A stretch of DNA of 64,000 bases. It comes from Bradyrhizobium sp. CCH5-F6 (GTDB lineage: Bacteria > Pseudomonadota > Alphaproteobacteria > Rhizobiales > Xanthobacteraceae). The stretch covers positions 1 through 64,000 of the forward strand of contig NZ_LSIC01000197.1 in NCBI RefSeq assembly GCF_001556045.1. Direction: 5' to 3'. The position numbers were made by a program, and so were the translations under genes. Below, piece after piece: positions 34,116-43,727 of this stretch. Position 1 is the stretch's first letter; the number at the start of each line of letters is the position of its first letter. Below the pieces are notes generated by a model. It was not told where the DNA came from. It did no database searches and saw only the letters and a list, made by a program, of their open reading frames with translations.

Positions 34116-35762
34116 CTACGCCCCGAACACCTTCGCCAAGCCCGCCTGCGCCTCGTCCTGGATCCGCTTCAGGTGCTCGGTGCTGCGGAAGCTCTCCGCG
34201 TAGATCTTGTAGACATCCTCGGTGCCGGAGGGCCTTGCAGCGAACCAGCCGAAATCGGTCTCGACCTTGATACCCCCGAAGGACTGGCCGTTGCCGGGCG
34301 CCTTGCTCAGCGTGGCGCGAACCGGATCGCCGGCGAGATCCTTCAGGCCGAGCTGCTCGGGCGTGACGGACTTCAGGATGTTCTTCTGCGGACCTGTCGC
34401 GGCGACGTCGATGCGCGCGTAATGGGGCATGCCGAATTCGGCGGTGAGATCGCCGAAGAGCTGGCTGGGATCGCGGCCGGTCTTCGCCATCATCTCGGCT
34501 GCGAGCAGGCCGAGGATGATGCCGTCCTTGTCGGTGGTCCACACCCCGCCGTCGCGACGCAGGAACGAGGCGCCCGCACTCTCCTCGCCGCCGAAGCCGA
34601 AGCCGCCAGTGAGGAGGCCATCGACGAACCATTTGAAGCCGACCGGAGTCTCGACCAGCTTGCGGCCGAGCTTTTTCGCGACGCGATCGATGATCGAGCT
34701 CGACACCACGGTCTTGCCGATCGCGGCATCCTTGCCCCAGTGTGGGCGGTGCGCGAACAGATAGGAGATCGCGGTCGCCAGATAATGGTTCGGATTCATC
34801 AGGCCGCCGGTGCGCGTCACGATGCCGTGGCGATCGGCATCGGTGTCGTTGGCAAAGGCGACGTCGAAACGGTCGCGCATCGCGATCAGGCTCGCCATCG
34901 CGTAGGGCGAGGAGCAATCCATGCGGATCTTGCCGTCCCAGTCCACGGTCATGAAGCGGAAGGTGGGATCGATCGCTTCGTTCACGACGGTCGCCTTCAG
35001 GCCGTAGCGCTCGATGATCGGATGCCAGTAATGCACGGCGGCGCCGCCGAGCGGATCGATGCCGATGTTGACGCCGGCGGATTTGACGAGGTCGAGATCG
35101 ACGACATTGCCGAGATCGGCGACGTAGGGCGTGATGAAGTCGTAGGCGTGGACATTCGCGGATTTTTTCGCCTTGGCGTAGTCCATCCGCGCGACGCCCT
35201 TGAGGCCATCGGCGAGATAGGCGTTGGCACGCTTCTCGACGACGCCGGTCACATCGGTATCCGCCGGGCCGCCATGGGGCGGATTGTATTTGTAGCCACC
35301 GTCCTCCGGCGGATTGTGCGATGGGGTGATGACGACGCCGTCGGCGAGGCCGCTGGCGCGGCCCTTGTTGTAGGTGAGGATGGCGTGCGAGATGACGGGC
35401 GTCGGCGTGTAGCCGCCGTCCTTGTCGATCATGATCTCGACGCCGTTGGCCGCGAACACCTCGACCGCGCTGACCAGCGCCGGCTCGGCCAGCGCGTGGG
35501 TGTCGATGCCGATGAACAACGGACCCGTCAGCCCCTTTTCCTTTCGGTAGTCGCAAATCGCCTGCGTGGTGGCGAGGATGTGCCCCTCGTTGAAGGTGTT
35601 CCTGAACGAGGTGCCGCGATGGCCGGAGGTGCCGAACGCCACCCGCTGCGCGGGATCCGCAACATCAGGCTTGCCGGCGAAATAGGCCGTCACCAGCCGT
35701 GGAACGTTAGTGAGCGCGTCCGGCGAGACAGGCTTGCCCGCCGCGGGATGAACATCAGCCAC
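34116..35762 (-). CDS. pgm: Phosphoglucomutase (alpha-D-glucose phosphate-specific)
   Basis: A 548-residue enzyme interconverting glucose-1-phosphate and glucose-6-phosphate. The phosphoserine loop is [20 protein letters not shown] (Ser about residue 151); the metal loop is [14 protein letters not shown] with the three aspartates; the sugar loop is GGEESAG; the phosphate-binding loop is [16 protein letters not shown]-terminal [13 protein letters not shown] is also diagnostic. Length is normal for the Pgm type. It supplies glucose-1-phosphate for UDP-glucose and so for glycogen and the exopolysaccharide genes that follow about 6 kb downstream. Divergent from the hydrolase gene. Confidence 0.95.
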   Translation of the reverse strand: MADVHPAAGKPVSPDALTNVPRLVTAYFAGKPDVADPAQRVAFGTSGHRGTSFRNTFNEGHILATTQAICDYRKEKGLTGPLFIGIDTHALAEPALVSAVEVFAANGVEIMIDKDGGYTPTPVISHAILTYNKGRASGLADGVVITPSHNPPEDGGYKYNPPHGGPADTDVTGVVEKRANAYLADGLKGVARMDYAKAKKSANVHAYDFITPYVADLGNVVDLDLVKSAGVNIGIDPLGGAAVHYWHPIIERYGLKATVVNEAIDPTFRFMTVDWDGKIRMDCSSPYAMASLIAMRDRFDVAFANDTDADRHGIVTRTGGLMNPNHYLATAISYLFAHRPHWGKDAAIGKTVVSSSIIDRVAKKLGRKLVETPVGFKWFVDGLLTGGFGFGGEESAGASFLRRDGGVWTTDKDGIILGLLAAEMMAKTGRDPSQLFGDLTAEFGMPHYARIDVAATGPQKNILKSVTPEQLGLKDLAGDPVRATLSKAPGNGQSFGGIKVETDFGWFAARPSGTEDVYKIYAESFRSTEHLKRIQDEAQAGLAKVFGA

Positions 35763-35925
35763 TGAGATTTCCTCGTCCTGTCGTCACGGATTTAGCGGAT
35801 ACCATAGCATCGGCGGTGCCCCCGCCAAGTGCACAACACGCGCGGTGGGGAAGGCGTTCCTTGGGCATCAACCCGGAATGAATGCCGCAGCCCGCATGAG
35901 CAAAGCGATATGCGGGACCATCTGC

Positions 35926-35951
35926 CCCGGATGTCGCTCCGCTCATCCGGG
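35926..35951. repeat. Short hairpin repeat
   Basis: CCCGGATG-TCGCTCCGCT-CATCCGGG is a hairpin of the kind common in Bradyrhizobium intergenic DNA. Just upstream is another palindromic pair, CCCGCATG (35891-35898) and ATATGCGGG, so the whole element spans about 35890-35951, between pgm and the hydrolase gene. Confidence 0.6.
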
Positions 35952-36002
35952 CTACGAAACCGTGCTATGCTCTCCGCCAACGGTGCCCTTTCCAATCGTC
36001 TC

Positions 36003-37154
36003 ATGATTCCTTCGCGCAAGCTGCTTCCGCTGATCGCTGGTCTGGTCTTCGGCGTCACCTTGGCTGGCCCGCCGACGCGGGCCGCCGAGTTCTACACCGA
36101 GGACCTGCGCATTCCGATGTCGGAGGCTGGGCCGCAGGGGCTGGAGGCGTTTCTGGTCCGCCCCGCCGGTGCAAAGCGTTATCCGCTGGCGCTGCTCAGC
36201 CACGGCTCGCCGCGCAAGTTCGACGACCGCGCGACGATGTCCGCGCGCAAATATTACGGCATCGCGCTCGAATACGCCCGGCGCGGCTTCGCCGCCTTGA
36301 TCGTGATGCGGCGCGGCTACGGCACCTCGCCCGGCGGTCGCATCGACAGCCTCGGCGGCTGCGCGAAAGCGGCGTACCTGCCTGCAAGCGCAGTCGCGGT
36401 TGCTGATCTGCGCGCCGCGATCGATGCGATGGCGCGCCGGGCCGACGTGACGACGTCAGGCATGATCGCGGCCGGCCAGTCCGCCGGCGGGCTCGCAACC
36501 GTCGCGCTGAGCGCGCAGGCCCCACCCGGCCTCGTCGCCGCGATCAACTTTGCCGGCGGCCGCGGCTCGCGGAACGACGACGACGTCTGCAATCCCGATG
36601 GGCTGGTGCGCGCCTTCGCCACCTTCGGCAAGACGTCGCGCGTGCCGACGCTGTGGGTCTACGCCACCAACGATTCGTACTTCGGTCCCGACCTCGCGCG
36701 CCGACTCCATGACGGCTTTAGTGCCAGCGGCGGCAACGCGACGTTCATCGCGGCGCCGCCTTACGGCGACGACGGCCATTATCTCTATTCGGTCGCGGGC
36801 CGCCCGCAATGGACGCCGTATCTCGACGCATTCCTGCGCGAGCGCGGCCTCGTCGGCCGCGACATCCTCGGCCCGCCCGATCCGCTGCCGCCGCCACGCC
36901 AGCTCGACGAGGCCGCGCGGGCCGAGTTCGCCCGCTATCTCGCGAGCATGCTGCCGCACAAGGCTTTCGCGGTGTCGCCGAACGGCGGCTATGGCTGGCG
37001 CTCGGGCCGCGCAACGGCCGACGATGCCCGGCGCGACTCGCTGGCGGCGTGCCTGAAATGGTCGCCCGTCTGCACGCTCTATGCGGTCGACGACCGGTTG
37101 GCCGCGCCTTCGCCAGCGACCTCCACCGATCAGAGCGCCCGCGCGCGGCAGTGA
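36003..37154 (+). CDS. Secreted alpha/beta hydrolase
   Basis: A 383-residue exported hydrolase. Signal peptide at MIPSRKLLPLIAGLVFGVTL up to RAAE. The fold shows YPLALLSHGSPRK (oxyanion strand), a GQSAGG nucleophile elbow (GMIAAGQSAGGLATVALSAQ, Ser about residue 162), VPTLWVYATNDSYFGPDLAR carrying the acid residue, and a His in GDDGHYLY. It looks like a dienelactone-hydrolase-like or dipeptidyl-peptidase-like enzyme; the substrate is not known. The start is uncertain: an in-frame ATG at 35967 gives 12 more residues, with no clear ribosome site at either. Confidence 0.75.
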   Translation: MIPSRKLLPLIAGLVFGVTLAGPPTRAAEFYTEDLRIPMSEAGPQGLEAFLVRPAGAKRYPLALLSHGSPRKFDDRATMSARKYYGIALEYARRGFAALIVMRRGYGTSPGGRIDSLGGCAKAAYLPASAVAVADLRAAIDAMARRADVTTSGMIAAGQSAGGLATVALSAQAPPGLVAAINFAGGRGSRNDDDVCNPDGLVRAFATFGKTSRVPTLWVYATNDSYFGPDLARRLHDGFSASGGNATFIAAPPYGDDGHYLYSVAGRPQWTPYLDAFLRERGLVGRDILGPPDPLPPPRQLDEAARAEFARYLASMLPHKAFAVSPNGGYGWRSGRATADDARRDSLAACLKWSPVCTLYAVDDRLAAPSPATSTDQSARARQ

Positions 37155-37203
37155 CGGCGCGCCGGATGCCGGTTTGTTAACTCCGGGGCTCTATGAGAAA
37201 ACC

Positions 37204-37998
37204 ATGCTGTGGGATCGGGCATGCTTCAAGCTCGGCGCGACGTGGAGACACGTAGCGGTCGTCCTGATTTTGTCGGCCCCGATCTGCGCGCATGCGAGCG
37301 ACGGCGATACCGACGGGCCGCACACGACCTCGACGATCGCCAACGCCAGGACGGAGCTCGGTGCCGGCGAGACGCCGACATCCCGGGCCATGATCCGGAA
37401 AATCATCGAGAGAGAAACCGCAAACACCAATCTGTCGGCCGATATCGCCGAAGCCGTCGTCTTCGTCGAAAGCGGCTATAATCCGGGGGTCATCGGCAGC
37501 GCCGGCGAGATCGGCCTGATGCAGGTGCGGCCCGGGACGGCGGCGATGCTGGGCTTCCGGGGAAGCGACGCGGAGCTCGCAGAACCGGACGTCAACATCC
37601 ATTTCGGCGTGCTTTATCTCAGCCGGGCCTGGCATCTGGCAGGCGGGGACCTCTGCCGCGCCCTGATGAAATACCGGGCAGGTCACGGCGAAGAAGAGAT
37701 GACCGCGCGGTCGCAGGTCTATTGCAACCGCGCCCGTAACCGTCTCGTCGCGATGAGCGCGATGCCGACAGGGGCCGAAGCCGCGGCTGCTCCGGATCCG
37801 GCGCCCCCGGTCGCTGCTGTGGCTCCGGCAAAACCGGCGAGCCGCCCGAAGATGCCGGCGCAGCCCAAAGCGGTCTATGCACGCTATCGCCAAGGCACCG
37901 CGGCCGCCAGCCGCGCCTATTGGGCCGCGCACGAAGCCCGGATCACCCAAATCAAGGCGCGCATCCAAGCCAGATGGAAGCGCGTCGCATCGCGTTGA
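37204..37998 (+). CDS. Lytic transglycosylase (SLT domain), secreted
   Basis: A 264-residue periplasmic enzyme cutting peptidoglycan. A signal peptide ends at PICAHA (about residue 31). The SLT domain shows AVVFVESGYNPGVIGSAGEI with the catalytic Glu, then GLMQVRPGTAAMLGF (the GLMQ motif), and a YRAGHGEEEM-like block. A basic, alanine/proline-rich tail (KPASRPKMPAQPKAVYARYR) may bind the cell wall or the membrane. Start taken at the ATG at 37204, 50 bases after the hydrolase stop. Confidence 0.88.
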   Translation: MLWDRACFKLGATWRHVAVVLILSAPICAHASDGDTDGPHTTSTIANARTELGAGETPTSRAMIRKIIERETANTNLSADIAEAVVFVESGYNPGVIGSAGEIGLMQVRPGTAAMLGFRGSDAELAEPDVNIHFGVLYLSRAWHLAGGDLCRALMKYRAGHGEEEMTARSQVYCNRARNRLVAMSAMPTGAEAAAAPDPAPPVAAVAPAKPASRPKMPAQPKAVYARYRQGTAAASRAYWAAHEARITQIKARIQARWKRVASR

Positions 37999-38020
37999 CG
38001 GCGAGCCGGCCTCTCACCTG

Positions 38021-38122
38021 GAGCCTTTCCCGTTCCGATGGGATTGGAACGAGCCTCCAGATTCTTGGTCTAGCGTGTCTTCCTGACGCGAGCCGGTGTC
38101 CACTTCGTTCGAAAACGCTCTA
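38021..38122. repeat. Rhizobiales-type interspersed repeat
   Basis: This element (GAGCCTTTCCCGTTCCGATG ... TTCGTTCGAAAACGCTCT) resembles a family I recognise in many Rhizobiales intergenic regions; it has an inner hairpin CGTTCC/GGAACG and an imperfect outer pair around AGCGT and ACGCT. It sits between the convergent transglycosylase and response-regulator genes. Confidence 0.6.
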
Positions 38123-38851
38123 CAGCCGCTCGCTGAGCGCGAGCTTGTAGCCGACGCCGGTGACGGTCGCGATCACCGGCGTGCCGCTGCCGATCAGCTT
38201 GCGGCGCAGCCGCGCCACCAGCGCATCGACCGTGCGGATGTCGACTTCGGCCTGGCGGTTGCTGACCACCTCGATCAGATAGTCGCGGCTGAGCGGCCTG
38301 CCGTCGGCCCCGACCAGTGCCGCCAGCAGGTCGAACTCGGCGCGGGTCAGCGCCACCGGCTTGCCGTCGCTGCCGAGCAATTCACGCCGGGTCAGGTCGA
38401 TGATCCAGTCGCCGAACGCGATCGAATTGTGGTTGCGCGCCGCCTTGCGGTCGATCGAACGCCGCCGCAGCACGCTGCGCGCGCGCGCGAGCAGATCGCG
38501 TAAGTTGATCGGCTTGGTGACGTAATGATCGCCGGCGATCTCGAGGCCGAGGATGCGATCGACGTCGGTGTCGCGGCGGGTCACGAAGATGATGCCGGCG
38601 TTGCTGGTGGCCTGGATCTCCTTGGCGAGCTCGAAGCCGTCGCCGTCCGGCAGCTGCACGTCGAGGAAGACGAGATCGGTACGCGCGCGCAAAGCCTGGC
38701 GACATTCCGCGCAGGAGCCGGCACCGACCACGTCGAAATTGTTCTCGTTGAAATAGCCGACCAGCATGGTCCGCGTCACCGGATCGTCCTCGACGACGAT
38801 CAGCCGCTCGCGGCCGATAGGACGTAACTCCTGACGGGCGGAATCGGCCAC
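38120..38851 (-). CDS. OmpR-family response regulator (TorR-like), orphan
   Basis: A 243-residue two-component regulator. The receiver has the acidic trio ERLIVVEDDPVTRTMLVGYF, the phosphorylated Asp64 in LVFLDVQLPDGDGFEL, Thr in FVTRRD and the conserved Lys in DHYVTKPINLRDLL. The C-terminal winged helix ends RTVDALVARLRRKLIGSGTP and IATVTGVGYKLAL, typical of OmpR/PhoB. It resembles TorR or similar regulators by the GYFNENNFDV segment. No histidine kinase gene is adjacent. The start is uncertain; I use a GTG at 38851, and longer frames are open upstream. Confidence 0.85.
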   Translation of the reverse strand: MADSARQELRPIGRERLIVVEDDPVTRTMLVGYFNENNFDVVGAGSCAECRQALRARTDLVFLDVQLPDGDGFELAKEIQATSNAGIIFVTRRDTDVDRILGLEIAGDHYVTKPINLRDLLARARSVLRRRSIDRKAARNHNSIAFGDWIIDLTRRELLGSDGKPVALTRAEFDLLAALVGADGRPLSRDYLIEVVSNRQAEVDIRTVDALVARLRRKLIGSGTPVIATVTGVGYKLALSERL

Positions 38852-39184
38852 GATGTTGGATATCCTGTGTGCTTGCGGCCCGGCCTGAAGACCCAGATCG
38901 TCGCGCAACGCGCGGCCTTGTGAACGACCATTCACGACCTGTTCGAGCCCCCGAAATTTGCCTGCCGCGATACTAGGCGTGTTGTACTGCCCAAACAATA
39001 TTGGTCATGGCCTTGCCGCATTAAGTATGAATTGGCCCACATTTCTCATTCCGCGCATCATCGCGCCGGCAAGGTTCACGACTTCTGAAAATCAGATCCC
39101 GCAGCGGCAGCGACTCGCGGCTTGCTCCGCCGCGAGCTTCGCATCTACTGTGCGTCTCCGGAGTCTGCAGCTGGAGGTGGCGTC
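38852..39184. other. 333-bp divergent control region
   Basis: The shared upstream region of the response regulator (minus) and the metallo-hydrolase gene (plus). It is AT-richer near 38985-39050 and contains CCAAACAATATTGG (CCAA-N6-TTGG). No protein-coding frame or RNA gene is supported. A good GGAGGTGG lies just before 39185. Confidence 0.5.
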
Positions 39185-40033
39185 ATGGAGGTCATACTGC
39201 TCGGCACCGGCGGCCCACGCCCGGACCCCCGCCGGATGGCGACGACCACACTGATCAGGCTCGGCGAGGAGAACATCCTGTTCGACGCCGGCCGCGGCGT
39301 CATGGTGCAGCTCAGCAAGGCCGGCGTGCCCCTCGGCGCCATCAACACGGTCTTTCTCACCCATCACCATTTCGACCATATCGGCGACCTCTACGACGTG
39401 ATGCTGAATTCATGGATGCACGGACGCAAGGAGGAGTTGCGCATCTATGGACCGCCCGATACCGAGCGCCTGGTCAATACGCTGATCACGCAGGTTTACG
39501 ACAAGGACATCGCCTGGCGCGATCAAGCCGAGCCGAGCTTCGGCGGCTGGAAGCCGGTGGTCGCAGCCGACATCGTGCCGGGCCCCGTTCGCGACACCGG
39601 CCGCTGGAAGATCAGCGCAGAACTCGTCTCGCACGGCGACGGCCTCGACATGTCGCCGGCGTTTCTCCACCGCTGGATGTGTCTCGGCTACCGCTTCGAG
39701 GCGGAAGGCAAGGTCATTGCGATTTCCGGAGATACGGTGCCGTGCCCCGGTCTCGAGCGACTGGCCGAGGGAGCCGACCTGCTCGTCCAGTGCTGCTTTC
39801 TCGCGACGCCCGAGATCAACAACGAGCAGCTCCGCCGCCTCGCAAAATTGACGATTGCCTGCGGCGATACGGTCGGCAAGGTCGCGGCCAACGCCGGCGT
39901 CAGGAAGCTCGCGCTGACCCATCACCGGCCGCGCACCGACGACACCATGCTGAACGCGCTACTTGACGACGTGCGGCAGGATTATTCGGGGCCGGTGGTG
40001 CTCGGCGAGGATCTCACGCGCATCGAGGTCTGA
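39185..40033 (+). CDS. Metallo-beta-lactamase-fold hydrolase
   Basis: A 282-residue protein of the RNase Z/arylsulfatase AtsA-like branch. The zinc motif is FLTHHHFDHIGDLYDV (His60, His62, Asp64, His65), then ELVSHGDG, AISGDTVPCPG with the bridging Asp, and a last His in LALTHHRPRTDD. MEVILLGTGGPRPDPRRMAT starts the fold. Start at 39185 is well supported by GGAGGTGG. Substrate unknown; the closest kinds are arylsulfatases, lactonases and tRNA-processing relatives. No signal peptide. Lone gene. Confidence 0.85.
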   Translation: MEVILLGTGGPRPDPRRMATTTLIRLGEENILFDAGRGVMVQLSKAGVPLGAINTVFLTHHHFDHIGDLYDVMLNSWMHGRKEELRIYGPPDTERLVNTLITQVYDKDIAWRDQAEPSFGGWKPVVAADIVPGPVRDTGRWKISAELVSHGDGLDMSPAFLHRWMCLGYRFEAEGKVIAISGDTVPCPGLERLAEGADLLVQCCFLATPEINNEQLRRLAKLTIACGDTVGKVAANAGVRKLALTHHRPRTDDTMLNALLDDVRQDYSGPVVLGEDLTRIEV

Positions 40034-40052
40034 GGCCATCGGCCGTCCGGCC

Positions 40053-40943
40053 TCAGGACGATCCGACCTCGATCCGGAACGACAGCTGCTCTTGCGCGTC
40101 CGGCGCAATGTGCATCAGACCCGGCTTGTCGGTGAACTCGCCGTCGAAGCCGGCGGGACTGGCATAGCCGCGCCACGGCTCGATGCAGAGGAACGGCGCG
40201 CCTGCCGGTTTCGACCAGACGCCGAGCTCGCGAAAGCCGCGCCAGGACATTTTCAACCAGGGTCCGGCCGATGCGCCCTGCCCCGCGGCATAGCGGACCG
40301 AATTGCTCTCGATCCGGTCGAAGATGATGGCGTCGTCGGTGAACAGGGAATTGGACAAGGGAAGCAAGGCGCCTTGGACCGGGCTCGGCTCCGCTGCCGG
40401 CCGCAACAGGCCACCATCGAGACGGCGGACCGACGCCGATTCTGCGCCCGCGAAAGTCAGCGCATAGCTCTCCTTTGCCGCGCCAGGCTGGAGCGGCCAG
40501 TTGAAGGCGGGATGGCCGCCGACCGAAGCCGGCAATGTCTCCTTGCCGGTGTTGGCGACGGTGAGCGTCAGATCGAGGCCGGACTCGTCGATCGCATAGG
40601 CCGCCGTGAGCCGGAACGCGAACGGATAGAGCGCGCGGGTCGTCTCATTGTCATCGAGCACCAGCGTGCAGCGGCTCTCGCCACGTTCGGCCCACATAAA
40701 GCGGCTGTCGCGGGCAAAGCCATGCTGGGTCATCCGATACGTCTTGCCCCGGTGCCGCAATTCGTCGTTGGCGAGCCGCCCGACGATCGGAAACAACAGC
40801 GGCGCGTGGCGCGGCCATTCCGGCCCCGCCTGCCAGACGAATTCGAGACCCCTGCCATCCTTCAGCGAGCACAGCTCGGCGCCATGCGCCTTGACGGTTG
40901 CGCTGAGGGAGCCGCTGTGGATTGTGTGAGTGTCATCGCTCAT
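40053..40943 (-). CDS. Aldose 1-epimerase family protein (LacX-like)
   Basis: A 296-residue galactose-mutarotase-fold protein. The LacX-type pattern includes GAELCSLKDGRGLEFVWQAG, HAPLLFPIVGRLAND and MTQHGFARDSRF with its conserved His, then SVGGHPAFNWPL with a second His and LCIEPWRGYASP with the catalytic Glu. It interconverts sugar anomers. Start ATG at 40943. It is divergent from the first glycosyltransferase of the exopolysaccharide region, so a supporting role in sugar supply is possible. Confidence 0.85.
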   Translation of the reverse strand: MSDDTHTIHSGSLSATVKAHGAELCSLKDGRGLEFVWQAGPEWPRHAPLLFPIVGRLANDELRHRGKTYRMTQHGFARDSRFMWAERGESRCTLVLDDNETTRALYPFAFRLTAAYAIDESGLDLTLTVANTGKETLPASVGGHPAFNWPLQPGAAKESYALTFAGAESASVRRLDGGLLRPAAEPSPVQGALLPLSNSLFTDDAIIFDRIESNSVRYAAGQGASAGPWLKMSWRGFRELGVWSKPAGAPFLCIEPWRGYASPAGFDGEFTDKPGLMHIAPDAQEQLSFRIEVGSS

Positions 40944-41124
40944 GCGCGACGTCTATACCGCGACCTCACACGCGGCAAGGTGACGCCAGCCATGCAGGCG
41001 GAGACCAGGGTCCTGCAGAGCTGCGTCATATTTCTGTACCTAACGGTTGCTCCCTTGCGCCTCGTCCACCGTCTGAGTCCCGCAGTCCGGAGCCGGACTC
41101 CGAATCAACCATCGTGGTAGCCAA

Positions 41125-42228
41125 TTGAAATTCTTCATCAACGGCCGCTTTCTGTCGCAAAAGCTCACCGGCGTTCAGCGCTATGCCGCCGAAATCGTCA
41201 AGGCGATCGACGCGCAGCTGGCCTCCGAGCAGACTCCCGCCTCGCTGCGGAGCGCAGACTGGCAGTTGCTGACGCCCGTGGATGCAAGCGAGGACCTTCA
41301 CCTCGAACGAATCAAGATTCGCACCGTCGGCCGCCGGCGCGGACATGCCTGGGATCAAATCGATCTGGCGCGCGCCGCCACGGGAGGCCGCTTGATCAGC
41401 CTGGCCAATTCCGGGCCGGTGTTTCATCGCGACCATATTGTCGTGATCCACGACGCTCAGGTCTTTCGCAGGCCCGATTTCTTCAACTGGCGCTATCTGG
41501 CGGTTCACCGCACGATGGGACGGCTGCTCGCCCGGCATGCAAGCATCGCGACCGTCTCGGCATTTTCGCGCAGGGAGCTTGCAGAGGTGCTGCATCTGCC
41601 GGCAACGGAAATCCCGGTCTTCCCCAACAGCGCAGAACATTTCGCGAAGACGAAGCCGGATCCCGGCATCATGGCCCGGCTCGGCGTTCAGCCGCAGAAA
41701 TTCTTTCTCTACGTGGGCTCGCGGACCAAGAACAAGAATCTTGCCGTCGCGATCCGCGCGGTCCAGTTGCTCGATCGGCCCGATGTTCCGCTGGTCATCG
41801 TCGGCGGCGACAACAGCAAGGTCTTCCAGGACAATTCGAGCGAAGGCGCTGCCGGCCTGCTGCTGGCCGGGCGCCTGACCGACAGCGAGATCGCAGCTCT
41901 CTATGCGCATGCATCGGCATTCGTGTTTCCCTCGCTCTATGAGGGATTCGGCGTGCCGCCACTCGAAGCCATGATCTTCGGCTGTCCGGTCATCGCCTCG
42001 ACGGCTGATGCCGTCGTGGAGACGTGCGGTGATGCCGCTGCGTATTTTCACGCCAGCGATGCCGAATCGCTGAAGCAGCTCATGCTCGAAAGACTGGCAG
42101 CCGGCGCAATTTCTGATCAGGAACGCATGAAGCAGCAAGATCGGATTGCGTTCTATTCGTGGAAAAAGTCGGCGAAAGCGCTGCTCGATCATCTCGCCGG
42201 GCCGGCAAACGTCGCCAGCGCTGCTTGA
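41125..42228 (+). CDS. Glycosyltransferase family 4
   Basis: A 367-residue GT-B enzyme using a nucleotide sugar to extend a lipid-linked oligosaccharide. The C-terminal domain has KFFLYVGSRTKNKNL, the donor-binding VIVGGDNSK, LLAGRLTDSEIAALYAHASA, and the E-x7-E region FPSLYEGFGVPPLEAMIFG. The N-terminal acceptor half shows GVQRYAAEIVKAID. It starts with TTG at 41125 (a rare start; MKFFINGRFLSQ fits the family N-terminus). First gene of the exopolysaccharide block, with a 250-bp gap before the next one. Confidence 0.88.
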   Translation: MKFFINGRFLSQKLTGVQRYAAEIVKAIDAQLASEQTPASLRSADWQLLTPVDASEDLHLERIKIRTVGRRRGHAWDQIDLARAATGGRLISLANSGPVFHRDHIVVIHDAQVFRRPDFFNWRYLAVHRTMGRLLARHASIATVSAFSRRELAEVLHLPATEIPVFPNSAEHFAKTKPDPGIMARLGVQPQKFFLYVGSRTKNKNLAVAIRAVQLLDRPDVPLVIVGGDNSKVFQDNSSEGAAGLLLAGRLTDSEIAALYAHASAFVFPSLYEGFGVPPLEAMIFGCPVIASTADAVVETCGDAAAYFHASDAESLKQLMLERLAAGAISDQERMKQQDRIAFYSWKKSAKALLDHLAGPANVASAA

Positions 42229-42478
42229 AATTCCGCGCAACTCGCCCATCGCGCGCAATGGTTCTTGCACAAACGATTTGCAACTCGCTGCCTCATATCT
42301 GGTTCCATGAAGCTCTCCGTAATTGCTATGATTCGTCGGTGCAAAGAGCTTGGCGCAACATCACCACATCGCTGCCCCAATATCGCTACGTATTCGGGGA
42401 ACTGTGTTCGCATCAGCGAGATCAGAACGAGGGTCCCCGATGCCCGGCTCTCCCACGCGGTCCTATGGAAAGCAAAAG

Positions 42479-43618
42479 ATGAAAGTGCTGCACATCGCCG
42501 AGACCATCCGCGGCGGGATTGCGAGCTATCTGAACGAGCTGCATCCGCAGCAACAGGCAAGCTTCGGCGCCGAGAACGTGCACTATGTCGTGCCTTCCGA
42601 TCATCGTCGCGACCTCGCCGCGATCGATGACAGCCAGATCACGACGTTCGAACGGTCGGGCCGCAGCGTCTCCGGCCTGTTTCAGATGCTGCGCGCGAGC
42701 ATGCAGGCATTGGATGCCTTCCGGCCGGACGTGGTCCACCTGCACTCCTCGTTTGCAGGCCTCGTGCTTCGCCCCGCACTGGCGGCCCGCTCGGACGGAC
42801 CGCGCGTCGTCTATTGTCCGCACGGCTGGGCGTTCTCGCGCGAGACCAGCCGCCTCAGCCATCTCCTGACGAAAGCGGCGGAAAAACTGCTTGCGCGCAC
42901 GTCGGACCGAATCATCTGCATCTCGAGCGACGAGTTCAACGAAGCGGTCCGCGCCGGAATTCCCGCCGAGCGCCTGACCCTCGTGCACAACGGCATATCG
43001 AAGAGCCGCACGCCGCAGCCGGTCGCGGCAGACTGGACTTCCAACAAGGTCAAGGTCCTGTTCATCGGGCGCCTGGATCGGCAGAAGGGCTTCGATCTCC
43101 TGATCGAAGCGGCGCGTTCGCTCGAGCATGCGCTGGACGTCCGCATGATCGGCGCCTCCGTCGTCAACAAGTACGAAGGCCCGGCCGTCCCGTCCAACGT
43201 GGCCCTGCTGGGCTGGCTGGACCGCCCGACCATCGAGACGCAACTCGAGGCCGCCGATCTCGTCGTGATCCCGTCACGATGGGAAGCCTTCGGGCTCGTT
43301 GCGCTGGAGGCGATGCGCGCGGCCAAACCCATCCTGGCGTTCCGCAGCGGTGCATTGCCCGAGATCGTCGTCGACGGCGTCACGGGCGTGCTTTGCGAGC
43401 CGGTCGCCGTGCAGCCGCTCATCGACGGCTTCCGGCGCGCGCTCGATCTCGATCTCAAGGTGCTGGGACAGCGCGGCTACGACCGGTTCAAGCAGTTTTA
43501 TGACGTTCAGAAGACACATGGGCAATTGCAGCAGGTCTATACCGAGCTCCTCCAGGACGACCCGACACCGGTCGAAGCGAAAGCGGGGCTGCAATCGGAT
43601 CTCTCCAAGAATTTCTGA
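42479..43618 (+). CDS. Glycosyltransferase family 4
   Basis: A 379-residue GT-B glycosyltransferase. The acceptor half starts MKVLHIAETIRGGIASYLNE; the donor half has VKVLFIGRLDRQKGFDLLIE, LEAADLVVIPSRWEAFGLVA (the E-x7-E region) and AFRSGALPEIVVDGVTGVLC. This resembles WcaL/AmsK-type EPS transferases. The ATG at 42479 has GGAAAG upstream; an in-frame ATG at 42440, with GAGGG, adds 13 residues and is also possible. It is followed 109 bp later by the PslG-like hydrolase gene. Confidence 0.87.
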   Translation: MKVLHIAETIRGGIASYLNELHPQQQASFGAENVHYVVPSDHRRDLAAIDDSQITTFERSGRSVSGLFQMLRASMQALDAFRPDVVHLHSSFAGLVLRPALAARSDGPRVVYCPHGWAFSRETSRLSHLLTKAAEKLLARTSDRIICISSDEFNEAVRAGIPAERLTLVHNGISKSRTPQPVAADWTSNKVKVLFIGRLDRQKGFDLLIEAARSLEHALDVRMIGASVVNKYEGPAVPSNVALLGWLDRPTIETQLEAADLVVIPSRWEAFGLVALEAMRAAKPILAFRSGALPEIVVDGVTGVLCEPVAVQPLIDGFRRALDLDLKVLGQRGYDRFKQFYDVQKTHGQLQQVYTELLQDDPTPVEAKAGLQSDLSKNF

Positions 43619-43727
43619 TGATCAACATGCACGCCTGCTCTCGCACATGCTGGAGATCGGACTGGCGATGCCCTGGGCCGGGATCGGTGTCTCCGCCAGT
43701 GCGTCGCGCGTGAGCCTGATCTAGACC

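Noticed and set aside
34173..35765. 530-residue plus-strand frame opposite pgm
   Set aside because: Shadow of a very well conserved phosphoglucomutase; no own features.
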